Assembly (NCBI RefSeq): GCF_947242115.1
Contig: NC_074725.1
Coordinates: 20,857,398 to 20,921,397 of the forward strand
From: Biomphalaria glabrata
Taxonomy: Eukaryota > Mollusca > Gastropoda > Planorbidae
Length of the DNA stretch: 64,000 bases
Direction of reading: 5' to 3'
Below, piece by piece: positions 1-11,724 of the stretch. The position numbers and the translations under genes are program-made. Below the pieces are notes generated by a model. The model was not told the DNA's origin. It saw only the letters and a list, made by a program, of their open reading frames with translations, and searched no databases. Every line of letters starts with the position of its first letter. Positions within the stretch are counted from its first letter, which is position 1.

Positions 1-3000
1 TGTCTATGTGGTAAAAACATTTGTCTGTCAGTATGTCTATACGGTAAAAAAGTCTGTCTGTCAGTATGTCTATATGGTAAAAAAGTTTGTTTGTCAGTAT
101 GTCTATATGGTAAAAACATTTGTCTATCAGTATGTCTATATGGTAAAAAAGTTTGTCTGTCAGTAAGTCTATATGGTAAAAAAGTTTGTCTGTCAGTATG
201 TCTATATGGTAAAAAAGTCTGTCTGTCAGTATGTCTATATGGTAAAAACGTGTGTCTGTCAGTATGTCTATGTGATAAAAACGTTTGTTTGTCAGTATGT
301 CTATATGGTAAAAAAGTCTGTTTGTCAGTATGTCTATATGGTAAAAAAGTCTGTCTGTCAGTATGTCTATATGGTAAAAACGTTTGTCTGTCAGTATGTC
401 TATATGGTAAAAAAGTCTGTCTGTCAGTATGTCTATATGGTAAAAACGTTTGTCTGTCAGTATGTCTATATGGTAAAAAAGTCTGTCTGTCAGTATGTCT
501 ATATGGTAAAAACATTTGTCTGTCAGTATGTCTATATGGTAAAAACGTTTGTCTGTCAGTTTGTCTATGTGGTAAAAACATTTGTCTGTCAGTATGTCTA
601 TACGGTAAAAAAGTCTGTCTGTCAGTATGTCTATATGGTAAAAAAGTTTGTTTGTCAGTATGTCTATATGGTAAAAACATTTGTCTATCAGTATGTCTAT
701 ATGGTAAAAAAGTTTGTCTGTCAGTAAGTCTATATGGTAAAAAAGTTTGTCTGTCAGTATGTCTATATGATAAAAAAGTCTGTCTGTCAGTATGTCTATA
801 TGGTAAAAACGTGTGTCTGTCAGTATGTCTATGTGATAAAAACGTTTGTTTGTCAGTATGTCTATATGGTAAAAAAGTCTGTTTGTCAGTATGTCTATAT
901 GGTAAAAAAGTCTGTTTGTCAGTATGTCTATATGGTAAAAAAGTCTGTCTGTCAGTATGTCTATATGGTAAAAACGTTTGTCTGTCAGTATGTCTATATG
1001 GTAAAAAAGTTTGTCTGTCAGTATGTCTATACGATTCAAAAGTCTGTCTGTCAGTATGTCTATATGGTAAAAAAGTTTGTCTGTCAGTATGTCTATATGG
1101 TAAAAAAGTCTGTCTGTCAGTATGTCTATATGGTAAAAAAGTCTGTCTGTCAGTATGTCTATATGGTAAAAAAGTTTGTCTGTCAGTATGTCTATATGGT
1201 AAAAACGTTTGTCTGTCAGTATGTCTATACGGTATAAAAGTCTGTCTGTCAGTATGTCTATATGGTAAAAAAGTCTGTCTGTCAATATGTCTATATGGTA
1301 AAAACGTTTGTCTGTCAGTATGTCTATATGGTAAAAACGTTTGTCTGTCAGTATGTCTATATGGTAAAAAAGTCTGTCAGTATGTCTATATGGTAAAAAC
1401 ATTTGTCTGTCAGTATGTCTATATGGTAAAAACGTTTGTCTGTCAGTATGTCTATATGGTAAAAACGTTTGTCTGTCAGTATGTCTATATGGTAAAAAAG
1501 TCTGTCTGTCAGTATGTCTATATGGTAAAAACGTTTGTCTGTCAGTATGTCTATATGGTAAAAAAGTCTGTCTGTCAGTATGTCTATATGGTAAAAACAT
1601 TTGTCTGTCAGTATGTCTATATGGTAAAAACGTTTGTCTGTCAGTTTGTCTATGTGGTAAAAACATTTGTCTGTCAGTATGTCTATACGGTAAAAAAGTC
1701 TGTCTGTCAGTATGTCTATATGGTAAAAAAGTTTGTTTGTCAGTATGTCTATATGGTAAAAACATTTGTCTATCAGTATGTCTATATGGTAAAAAAGTTT
1801 GTCTGTCAGTAAGTCTATATGGTAAAAAAGTTTGTCTGTCAGTATGTCTATATGATAAAAAAGTCTGTCTGTCAGTATGTCTATGTGGTAAAAACGTGTG
1901 TCTGTCAGTATGTCTATGTGATAAAAACGTTTGTTTGTCAGTATGTCTATATGGTAAAAAAGTCTGTTTGTCAGTATGTCTATATGGTAAAAAAGTCTGT
2001 CTGTCAGTATGTCTATATGGTAAAAACGTTTGTCTGTCAGTATGTCTATATGGTAAAAAAGTTTGTCTGTCAGTATGTCTATACGAATCAAAAGTCTGTC
2101 TGTCAGTATGTCTATATGGTAAAAAAGTCTGTCTGTCAGTATGTCTATATGGTAAAAAAGTATGTCTGTCAGTATGTCTATATGGTAAAAAAGTCTGTCT
2201 GTCAGTATGTCTATATGGTAAAAAAGTCTGTCTGTCAGTATGTCTATATGGTAAAAAAGTCTGTCTGTCAGTATGTCTATATGGTAAAAAAGTTTGTCTG
2301 TCAGTATGTCTATATGGTAAAAACGTTTGTCTGTCAGTATGTCTATACGGTAAAAAAGTCTGTCTGTCAGTATGTCTATATGGTAAAAAAGTCTGTCTGT
2401 CAATATGTCTATATGGTAAAAACGTTTGTCTGTCAGTATGTCTATATGGTAAAAACGTTTGTCTGTCAGTATGTCTATATGGTAAAAAAGTCTGTCAGTA
2501 TGTCTATATGGTAAAAACATTTGTCTGTCAGTATGTCTATATGGTAAAAACGTTTGTCTGTAAGTATGTCTATATGGTAAAAAAGTTTGTCTGTCAGTAT
2601 GTCTATATGGTAAAAAAGTCTGTCTGTCAGTATGTCTATATGGTAAAAACGTTTGTCTGTCAGTATGTCTATATGGTAAAAACGTTTGTCTGTCAGTATG
2701 TCTATATGGTAAAGACGTTTGTCTGTCAGTATGTCTATGTGGTAAAAAAGTCTGTCTGTCAGTATTTCTATATGGTAAAAACGTTTGTCTGTCAGTATGT
2801 CTATATGGTAAAAAATCTGTCTGTCAGTATGTCTATATGGTAAAAGTCTCTTTGTCAGTATGTCTATATGGTAAAAACATTTGTCTGTCAGTATGTCTAT
2901 ATGGTAAAAACATTTGTCTGTCAGTATGTCTATATGGTAAAAAAGTATGTCTGTCAGTATGTCTATATGGTAAAAAAGTATGTCTGTCAGTATGTCTATA

Positions 3001-3985
3001 TGGTAAAAACATTTTTCTGTCAGTATGTCTATATGGTAAAAAAGTCTGTCTGTCAGTATGTCTATATCGTAAAAAAGTCTTTCTGTAAGTATGTCTATAT
3101 GGTAAAAACATTTGTCTGTCAGTATGTCTATATGGTAAAAATGTCTGTCTGTCAGTATGTCTATATGGTAAAAAAGTCTGTCTGTCAGTATGTCTATATG
3201 GTAAAAAAGTCTGTCTGTCAGTATGTCTATATGGTAAAAACGTTTGTCTGTCAGTTTGTCTATGTGGTAAAAACATTTGTCTGTCAGTATGTCTATACGG
3301 TAAAAAAGTCTGTCTGTCAGTATGTCTATATGGTAAAAAAGTTTGTTTGTCAGTATGTCTATATGGTAAAAACATTTGTCTATCAGTATGTCTATATGGT
3401 AAAAAAGTTTGTCTGTCAGTAAGTCTATATGGTAAAAAAGTTTGTCTGTCAGTATGTCTATATGGTAAAAAAGTCTGTCTGTCAGTATGTCTATATGGTA
3501 AAAACGTGTGTCTGTCAGTATGTCTATGTGGTAAAAACGTTTGTTTGTCAGTATGTCTATATGGTAAAAAAGTCTGTTTGTCAGTATGTCTATATGGTAA
3601 AAAAGTCTGTCTGTCAGTATGTCTATATGGTAAAAACGTTTGTCTGTCAGTATGTCTATATGGTAAAAAAGTTTGTCTGTCAGTATGTCTATACGATTCA
3701 AAAGCCTGTCTGTCAGTATGTCTATATGGTAAAAAAGTCTGTCTGTCAGTATGTCTATATGGTAAAAAAGTCTGTCTGTCAGTATGTCTATATGGTAAAA
3801 AAGTCTGTCTGTCAGTATGTCTATATGGTAAAAAAGTCTGTCTGTCAGTATGTCTATATGGTAAAAACGTTTGTCTGTCAGTATGTCTATATGGTAAAAA
3901 AGTCTGTCTGTCAGTATGTCTATATGGTAAAAAAGTCTGTCTGTCAGTATGTCTATACGGTAAAAAAGTCTGTCTGTCAGTATGT
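1..3985 (+). repeat. 33-bp satellite array, about 120 copies, open at the left end
   Basis: A 33-bp unit built on GTCTGTCTGTCAG, TATGTCTATATGG and TAAAAAA repeats head to tail from the first base to about 3985. Variants alternate between AAAAAAGTCTG and AAAACGTTTG, with occasional private changes such as CAGTAAGTC and ACGATTC. Because 33 is a multiple of three, two forward and two reverse frames stay open for hundreds of codons. The encoded 11-residue repeats follow only from unit length and are not evidence of a protein. Short deletions (near 1371 and 2489) shift the phase. The array begins outside the window, so its true size is unknown. Confidence 0.97.
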
Positions 3986-4470
3986 CTGGAAAGTAAAAAC
4001 GTTTGTACACGTCATTTTTCCTACACCCAATTTCGGATTAAGGTAAAATTTTGTAAAATTCTTTTACCTGACAGAAGAAGAATCAATTAAAAACAAAAAC
4101 AATTAGTTCATTAACTATTGGTAATTGATTATTTTGTTTGGTATCTGAATAAGGGAAAGAAATCTTACTTGACACATGTGGTGGTATAAGTTGAATAAGT
4201 CCCCTTAAGTACTCTGGCGCCCTAAGTGAATATTTTTAATGCATTTAAAAAACAATGATGTTAACATTCACCAAGATACTCCCTTATTCCATACCCCTTT
4301 CACAACTGGTCCTGACAAGTGATAGGATCATTGTGCATTGAGAAAGCTAAAAGCTAAACAGATACATTTTTAAAAATATTTGTAATCGCACAGATTATTT
4401 AGGTCTAGGTAAGTCGTGTAATTAATTACATGACTGATCAAATCTAATTGATAAACTTATTAACACATAC
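3986..4470 (+). repeat. Dispersed repeat flanking the satellite (family R, copy 1)
   Basis: The last satellite monomer runs without a break into GTTTGTACACGTC and about 480 bp of sequence that matches 59385-59770 along its length. Shared blocks include TTTTACCTGACA, TGTGGTGGTATAA, AGTCCCCTT and GAGAAAGCTAAAAGCTAAA. The distal half also matches 18635-18905. No coding potential is seen. I cannot assign it to a named class, but the consistent order of blocks makes it one element family rather than chance similarity. Confidence 0.8.
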
Positions 4471-4642
4471 TGTGTTTTTCTTGTTTTAAATTTACAAAGG
4501 CATTAAATGACATATTTCTGTACAATTTGGTTGCCTTCTTTTTATTAAAATTCATTTTGATTATATATTAAATAAATTCAGAAAATGATAATTCTATGGT
4601 CGACAAGCCCTACTAAAAAATCCTAGATACGCTATATAAAAA

Positions 4643-4890
4643 TCTCTCCTCTCCTAAGTGGTAAAGTGTTTGGCTTCCGAACCGAGAGTTCCCAGGTTCG
4701 AATCCTGGTGAAAACTGCGATTTTTTATTTCGGGATTTTTAAGGACCAGTCCGTGTACCTGACCTTAGATGGGGAAAGTAATGACGATCAATCGTTGTGA
4801 TTGCCATGCTCGTTAGCCGTTGGCCAAAGAAACAACTTTACACGAGCTGCTCCATAGAAGTCAAAGTGTGAAAGGGGTAACTTTTTTTGT
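4643..4890 (+). mobile_element. tRNA-derived SINE, family A
   Basis: A tRNA-like head has an A box near AAGTGGTAAAGTG, then CTTCCGAACC and a B box GGTTCGAATCC. It is followed by the family body (TACCTGACCTTAG, a degraded central region) and an end near GAAAGGGGTAACTTT. This copy is more diverged than the others in the window and lacks the CTCTGAGTCCACCC block. Confidence 0.85.
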
Positions 4891-4894
4891 TTCT

Positions 4895-7800
4895 CTCTTT
4901 TTTTTCTAATGGTACAAATACAAATGGAATTCATACTTTCTTCACTGTGTTGTTACCGGTCGTTGACTTGTAGCACCAAACTGCTGGGAGACAACTAGAC
5001 CGTTATTGGCGTAATATATCTTAACTAATAAGCTTGAAAAACTAGAATAACTTCCTTGGTAACAATATAAACAAAATCAAGTTGATATGAAATTAAATAA
5101 GCTAGACGTTAGCAATAATATTTGTGAAGAAAATCGAACTTACTACAATAACACAACCTTTCAGTCTCACGTTCTGGAGTCGTCTGTCCTAACTAAGATC
5201 TAGTGACGACAATGCCACCTATGTTGCATTATCCACAACCAATCGCTAACCTCTTTTCACTGTCACCATATAAACACACACACACAGACACTGTAAGCTA
5301 ATTTGTAAACTCTTGGTCACAAAATAAGGATTCATACTTTCCTCCCCGTGTTATAAGGAATATCTTGTCAACATTTCCGCAATCTGTGTGCTTGATACAT
5401 CGTAGACTCTATAGGTGAAGATCTCCTTTGATAGTCAGTAGCCTAAGTTTGTGTTGAGTGACTAGTTGTGTATTGGGTGTGACCAAGTATGGACAAACTA
5501 GTCGACCTTTATTGTTTCACTTGAGAACAGCTATTAAAGTGTGTTAGGTATGGCTGTGTAGACACCATACCGTATGTAAAGTTTAACATCAGAGTGTTGA
5601 AAGAGACAGGATGTACTAAATGGGATGGAAAGTCGAGATAATAAAGTTTATTGTTAATAAGTATTAAGTTTTTTCTTACTATGTACAAGTCAGTACAAGA
5701 TATCTAATCTAAAACATACACACCGTTTGAGCCGTAACCTTCAATGCCATTTATGTACGGCGCCACCTTGGGGATCACGGCCATTTCACAACAAAAGAAA
5801 CTAGCATTGACAACGGAACATAACCAATACCCGTACAGACAGTTTCATTTGTCCCGAGTGTAAACCTGCCACGCATGTTCCCTAGTTCCAGTGCCTTTAA
5901 GTAATTGGCTTGGCTGGAACGAATAAAGAAATGAATTAACAGAAAACAAAATCTTACCTGCATACAAGTGAATATGCAATATGGTCATTTGTGACCAACC
6001 TCGATTGGGCGCGCTTCTGTATACTGCATGAATAAGACTTCATCACTGTAATTAGTGTTAGGGTTATATTTATATAACTTTTAAAATATGATTTAATAAA
6101 GATGATTTTTTTAAATGTATTAAGCAATATATTTGAATTTTCGAACGTAGTTATCAAAATGAGATATATTTAATATATTTAATTACTGTTCCTACAAACA
6201 AAGTTAATTTTTAACTTTTTGTTTCTTTTAGATTAAAAGACTACTTAACATCTCATTATTTAAACTACGTTATTAATTTTATGATGATGTTTTAAAACAA
6301 TTTTATCTTTTTTTTACTTTTTTCTGACACATGGGGAGCTACTGTGGTTATTTTCATGGTGTCAACGTATTTGATTCTTTTATCTCCCTTTTAAAATTAA
6401 GGTTTCTTCTCATAGACATAATATATCTAGACTGGAAATCGGAAATAGAGTATTATCCGCGATTGATCGATTCGCAGACCTATATATATAGATTTTATGT
6501 ACGTAACTCTTTTTCAAGCTGTAAGGGAAGGCGTTCCAATAAATCTTTTCTGTCTATAGAAAAGTAATGATCTTTAGTTTTCAAAGTTTAGAAATAATGC
6601 AAACTCATTTCTCGAATTTTTCTAAGAATGGGCTATTAATCACAGAACTATATATTCACGCAAATATGTGAAACAAAGCCATTTCCTGTTAGTTTCCATT
6701 GAGATAATGTTTTAAAAATCATAGATCGAAATAATTCATGTCTATTAATTTTAATCATCTTATGTACATTTAAATAGATTGATTACCTAGATCTTTCTAA
6801 ATTATGTATCTATAATTGCAAAATAATAATTATGAGACGAGAGTAGGGTCTAGTCTTATATTTGAAGCTCAATTACTAGATCTAGATCTAAAAATTAAAT
6901 TATATGATACATAGGTTGGGGTTGAAAAAAAAACAACAACAACCAAACATTACTTCTTATAACAAATTTACCAAACAACGCCTTGTTTCAATTTAAAAAA
7001 AAAAATTCACGACATTTTTTGTAGTGTTAAAAGATCTCTATGTCCAGTCTAGATATAATATATTCAGGTCTATGCTTCTTCTATTCTTAATTTATACCTG
7101 AAATTTTAACGCCAACACTCCCGTGAAATTGACTTTAAATTGGTTTCAATAGGTTTTCTAACAAAACTTCTCTGTTTTTCTCTTGTTTCAGTTATGTAAA
7201 TGCTATGGGGTTATATTAATGTACATCAAAGAGTTAGATGCGCCAGAGCCTCTACCAATGTTGTACCGTTTTTTGGAATATTAGAGAGTGAATTTTCCAA
7301 GGGTAATATTTGTAAAGTTTTCTGGAGTCTTCGCGAACATGGATGAATGTTTGAATGTGTGTCTAATCTATTTTTTACAAATAGATGTCAGTTGGAACGT
7401 ATGCGCGAATGAACGGAAGTATGATAGTTTTCAGACAGAAGAGAGAGACCAGTATGTGATATTTGCCATGAAGTCTAATAAAGTTTCTGTTTTGATCGAG
7501 TTGTTAAGTGTTTGTTGTAATTACAGCTGAACCCGGGGACACCTAGACTTGGAGAGAAACTAAGGTAGTTTCTAGAGAGCTATTGAAATATAGATATAAT
7601 GGAAAGCTTTAACTGTAACAATCATGATAAAGAGTCAAGAAATTAATCATTACTGGTTCCTGGGTTGCAACATTTTTGTATCGATTTCTGGAATAAACTT
7701 GAAACTTCTAATCCAGACACCTAACCCTGCCCGCTTCCATCCCCCAATTGTAGGTCATCGATTTGCTGCTAAAAATTGTAGTGAGACATTAATGTGTAGT

Positions 7801-7980
7801 ATGCAATGAATAGCTCAGGCTTAAAGACCTGCTGCTGATTATTAGCACCATCCATCTTTCCCGAATAAACATTTGAATATGGTAGAGGTTTGATTGCTTG
7901 AACTAATACCCCAAAACACTCAGCAAGCTTACATAACACAATGGCAGGACATGTGCTGGAGTCATTCCAGAACTGAACAA
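4895..7980. other. AT-rich stretch without recognisable gene
   Basis: Only short open frames occur, none with recognisable domains or a convincing splice context. A partial internal similarity is visible between about 4930 and 5330 (both read ATTCATACTTTC). A short piece at 7716-7757 resembles the middle of SINE family B. I see nothing else I can name. Confidence 0.5.
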
Positions 7981-7984
7981 GCTG

Positions 7985-8120
7985 TATGGCTGCCTGGTCG
8001 TGCGGTATGCGTACTGGACTGTCGTTCGATTCAAACCCTGCCCGCTCCCATCCCCCGTCGTCCTGCTGGAGGTTTGGACAAGGAAGTAAATTATCTTCAA
8101 CTCTGAAGGAACATTTTACA
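7985..8120 (+). mobile_element. tRNA-like SINE, family B
   Basis: The block TGGCTGCCTGGTCGTGCGG, GGACTGTCGTTCG, CCTGCCCGCTCCCATCCCC, GGAGGTTTGGAC, AAGTAAATTATCTTC and TCTGAAGGAACAT is repeated in the same order at 23477-23665. The head resembles a tRNA-derived promoter, with an A-box-like GCCTGGTCGTGCGG and a B-box-like CGATTCAAACC. This copy lacks the ATTTATCGATGGTCGAGG piece present at 23.5 kb. Confidence 0.7.
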
Positions 8121-8930
8121 AAACAAACTATTGCAAGACAGATCATAATGCATTCGCGTCTCATGTTGTTTATGCCTGTCCAAAATTTTACGGTCAGATA
8201 AGGAATATCGCAATATCCGCCGCAAATTTATAAGCACATGGAATGGAGGATTCCGGCCATCCAAGTTTTTATTTATACAGTTTAAGTGATGAAGATCCAC
8301 AAAGTCCAGAGTCCTTGTGTTCTTGAACCAATAAAAGAAAAACAACAAAAGCAATTCAAATGTTAAAGCATAAGTTGAACTAATAGTACACTATCATAAT
8401 CTATGTGTTATTTATAGGGCCAGAGTTACGACATATTCTATTTTTATCCCAATCACATGACTTTGACTACACACATTTCAACACACTTCACGTGAACCGA
8501 GCCCTAGAAATAGACTATTGGTTAATGTGAGACACAAACACAATAGTCAACGTTAGCAATGACGCACTATCAGGCATACTATTAATAAATCCAACTAGAC
8601 GTAACCAACTATAAAACAGCTTTTTGTTTTATAAAAGTGAGCATTCACACAAGACCATTACGGGGATACACATTTGCGCACTAAATAATATTTATGAGCA
8701 ATTATAAATAAACCTTCATAATAAACATAAAGACCAGATCTACATCTTCTAGGCAATATTTTCTTTTTGCTCTAAGTTTGAGAACCAAAAGTTTCGAGTC
8801 ACTTGAAATACGCCCACGGCTGTTAGCTTGTGTAAAGAACACAGGGAAGTTAAATCTAATATCCAGGAATTCCAGCGTAACATTGTTTGTCAAGTTTACA
8901 TTTCAACATTCGACAGGTCGAGTTCTTAGA

Positions 8931-10321
8931 ATGAGTGGCTATCCATGTAAGTATTTCATCTCTTTATTATATTTCATCTGTTATTTTCTATACCAGTCAT
9001 TTCGAAGTCCGTATTTAGTTCTATTAGCAATAATATGCCTAATACCTTTTGTTACTATATTGGCAATAATCCATGACTACTACAAAACAATAGGAGAATT
9101 TGGATTCGTGGTTCATTTACAAAAAAAAAATCTACATGAAACTGCTTCTATTTGGTAAAATGAAGTAATTAGAGCTAGATCTATGTGTGGCTGTGAAATC
9201 GATGGTCACAATGTGAAGTTCTCGTCTTGTCTTACAATATAAGTCTAGTAATTCTCATTTTGTTTACAGTCAACCAAGTTCTGTTAGTTAGACTAATGGC
9301 GTTTAATTAAAATGCTGGTCAGCTGTTACGGTTGCACAAAATAAACTTCAGTCCCCTTGTTCCTGTTACGAAACTTTTAAAATAGTTTTTTTGAAAGACC
9401 ACATGACACAAAGTCTAGAAATAGATAACGTGGGCTTACATTTAAACTTATATTTTAAAACATCTTCATTTTTTAATGTGTCTTATTATTTTTAAGGGCT
9501 CGTCTCTCCGACTTTCCCTCTTCTCTCTTCCTCCCTCTCTCTCTCTTTTACCCTTTGTTCCTCTGTGTATTTGTTTATCCATTTCATCCATTTTTTTCAT
9601 ACTTTGTTTCTATTAATTCTGAAATCAGATTTTGTGTTTGTATTCTTCTTATTCTCTTTACACATAACGCATGTGTATAAGTGATATAATTTCTTCGCTA
9701 TTATGTGTTTCAGATCCATATCCAGCCGGGTCTGTTCCTCCTCCAGAGAACAGAGGCATCCCGCCATACCCCTACCCTGCTCCACCCCCACCACCCAATG
9801 TAACGTATGTGGTGAACCCGGTGCCTGTACCCCCGCCACCACCCACTACTACGATTGTCTATGAGGCCGGGCGCCCAGTCTACAGAGTAAGTACATGCCC
9901 TGCTGCTAGATGCTTTATGCCGCAAAGTTAGTCAAAAGATGTCATAAGCGGCCTGTAGTTAATGAATCTTAGGACGACTTTTAGAAGTAAACTATTTTTA
10001 AGGAGCCTAAAGAGTAGGAACATTTTCAGGCACTTAATGGAAACAAAAGTAAACAATGAACCACTAATCACATGATCATGCATATTTTTAATATGCTATG
10101 CATGAGCCCGGCACCTTTCTTAAACCATATTTTTTTCATTTGTATCACTAAATAGTGATTTGTAGTAGTACATAACCATATATACCGAAATTTCAAAGTA
10201 CGCTTGTATAATAGATTAGTTATTAGAACTTTGGATTTCACCACACCCCTCTCTCTCTCTCTCTCTCTCTTTATATATATATATACATAAAGTAAAGGCG
10301 GTTGGTCTGAAAGGGGTACTT

Positions 10322-10363
<42 letters not shown>

Positions 10364-11023
10364 ATATATATATGTATATATAGTCTAATTTCAAAGTACG
10401 TTTGTATAATAGAGCTTACCATTCGCCACACCTCTATAAAACATTATGACTTGCAATCGCGATTAAAAACCAACAGTTATCTGATCCGTGGAAGCTATGC
10501 AACGTGTGGTCTACTGACTAATTGATTAGATATCTGATAAACCGTTTGTCATTGTAACGCATAATCAAACGTCACTCGCTAATCTTGAAAACAATATAAC
10601 TGTTATCTCCCTTTACCATAATGATTTCATGAATTGCCTCTCATTAGTACAGTGTTCAACAGTTCTACATAGAAATAACATTTCATACATACATCGATAT
10701 AGTTAATAATTATACCCACCATTGTTTAGAGCTTTTAATAACTTACAGTCAAACTTTTTACTAATTTGTAGGACGTATTTATAATTACTGAATGTTTGTC
10801 TTTTTGGACAGAAACAAAGTAGTTTCTGTTTGGAAATATACTTTGATTTAATATTGGTTAAAAACATTTATTTTCCTTGCAGCCCGGACCAGGCTTGGGA
10901 TTTGGTCTTGGAATCGGCGCTGGATTAGCCCTAGCTGGGTGGGAAAACCACCATCATCACCATCCACATCATCACCACTTTGGACACCACCATCATTTTG
11001 GACATCATCATCACCACCATTAA
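8931..11023 (+). CDS. Small Pro/Tyr-rich, Gly/Ala-rich, His-tailed protein (three exons)
   Basis: Exons are 8931-8946, 9714-9886 and 10883-11023. Donors are GTAAGT twice and acceptors are TTTCAG and TTGCAG. Phases close to give 109 residues plus stop. Exon 1 encodes MSGYP and one extra base, so the start is fixed by splice phase and by the next exon continuing the YP motif. Residues 1-60 are Pro/Tyr-rich with runs of PPPPP. Residues 64-83 form a Gly/Ala-rich hydrophobic segment (GLGFGLGIGAGLALAG). Residues 86-109 contain 19 histidines in HHHH-FG blocks. The order XYPPX-like head, hydrophobic glycine-rich centre, His tail recalls the GPRP class of small proteins known from plants and other eukaryotes. 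No signal peptide is seen. The His tail suggests metal binding, which is inference. A TATA-like TTTATAAAAG lies near 8628. The second intron holds a CT/TA microsatellite. Confidence 0.82.
10247..10382. repeat. (CT)n and (TA)n microsatellites in intron 2
   Basis: A CT run of about 28 bases is followed by short TA runs and then about 55 bases of nearly pure TA. The tract lies inside the second intron of the His-tailed protein gene. Confidence 0.95.
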
Positions 11024-11031
11024 AAACAAAG

Positions 11032-11126
11032 AATAAACCAGAGGACTCCGAGGCAAAGGAAAATAAAATCCACCATTATCTAGCCTAAAACTCACTAAAA
11101 CTACTTATTGGGCTCGACAAAATAAA
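11032..11126 (+). promoter_or_regulatory. Cluster of AATAAA polyadenylation signals
   Basis: AATAAA occurs at 11032, 11062 and 11121, just after the TAA stop at 11021-11023. This supports the end of the upstream three-exon gene. Which site is used cannot be told from the sequence. Confidence 0.6.
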
Positions 11127-11440
11127 AGTTTCATTTCTCCGTTGCTTTCAAATTAAAAACAAATATATCTGTATGGCCTAGCAGTCTCTTGGTGTTTATG
11201 GCAATTCAAATGACTATTTTTTTTTCATGTTTGTATTAGTTCATTAAGCTTTTTAAGTATGTGTGAAACATTATGGATCATTACAGTGTTGTCTGGAAGA
11301 ACAAATAGAATGTCAAGAAACTGAGAGAAATCCAAATCCAAATAGAAATACAAATACAAACACATAAAACGCTTAAAGAAAAAGACTTTGAACTAAAAAC
11401 TTAAAGACAGAAGTTGTATTGACCATTTCCCGAGAGATTT

Positions 11441-11714
11441 ATGTGGCTGAGTAGTAAAACGCTTGGCTTCCGAACCGGGAGTCCCGGTTTCGAATCTTGG
11501 TGTAGAATAGGATTTTTATTTTTTCTCCTAAAAGGTGCCTCTCTGAGTCCACCCAGCACTAATGCGTACCTGACATTATTGGGGGGGGGGGGAGTAAACG
11601 CGGTTGGTCGTTGTGCTAGCCACATGACACTATCATTAACCTTGGGCCACTAAAACAGATGTCGTTAACTTCATCTGCCCTATAGACCACATGGTTTGAA
11701 AAGGGAACTTAAGA
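11441..11714 (+). mobile_element. tRNA-derived SINE, family A
   Basis: The head TGGCTGAGTAGTAAAACGC, then CTTCCGAACCGG, a B box GTTTCGAATC and the body blocks CTCTGAGTCCACCCAGC, TACCTGACATTATT, GGTTGGTCGTTGTGCT, CCACATGACAC and CATCTGCCCTATAGA are all present, ending near AAGGGAACTTA. A run of 13 G interrupts the middle. Confidence 0.93.
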
Positions 11715-11724
11715 ATCAACGTTG

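Noticed and set aside
91-4046. Long open frames encoding 11-residue repeats (VCLSVCLYGKK, FYHIDILTDRL and others) in four frames
   Set aside because: The 33-bp unit length keeps frames open on both strands at once. There is no start context, no unique flanking coding sequence and no splice support.
4930-5360. Internal similarity (ATTCATACTTTC twice, then related bases) suggesting terminal repeats of an element
   Set aside because: The match is too short and the sequence between holds no element features.
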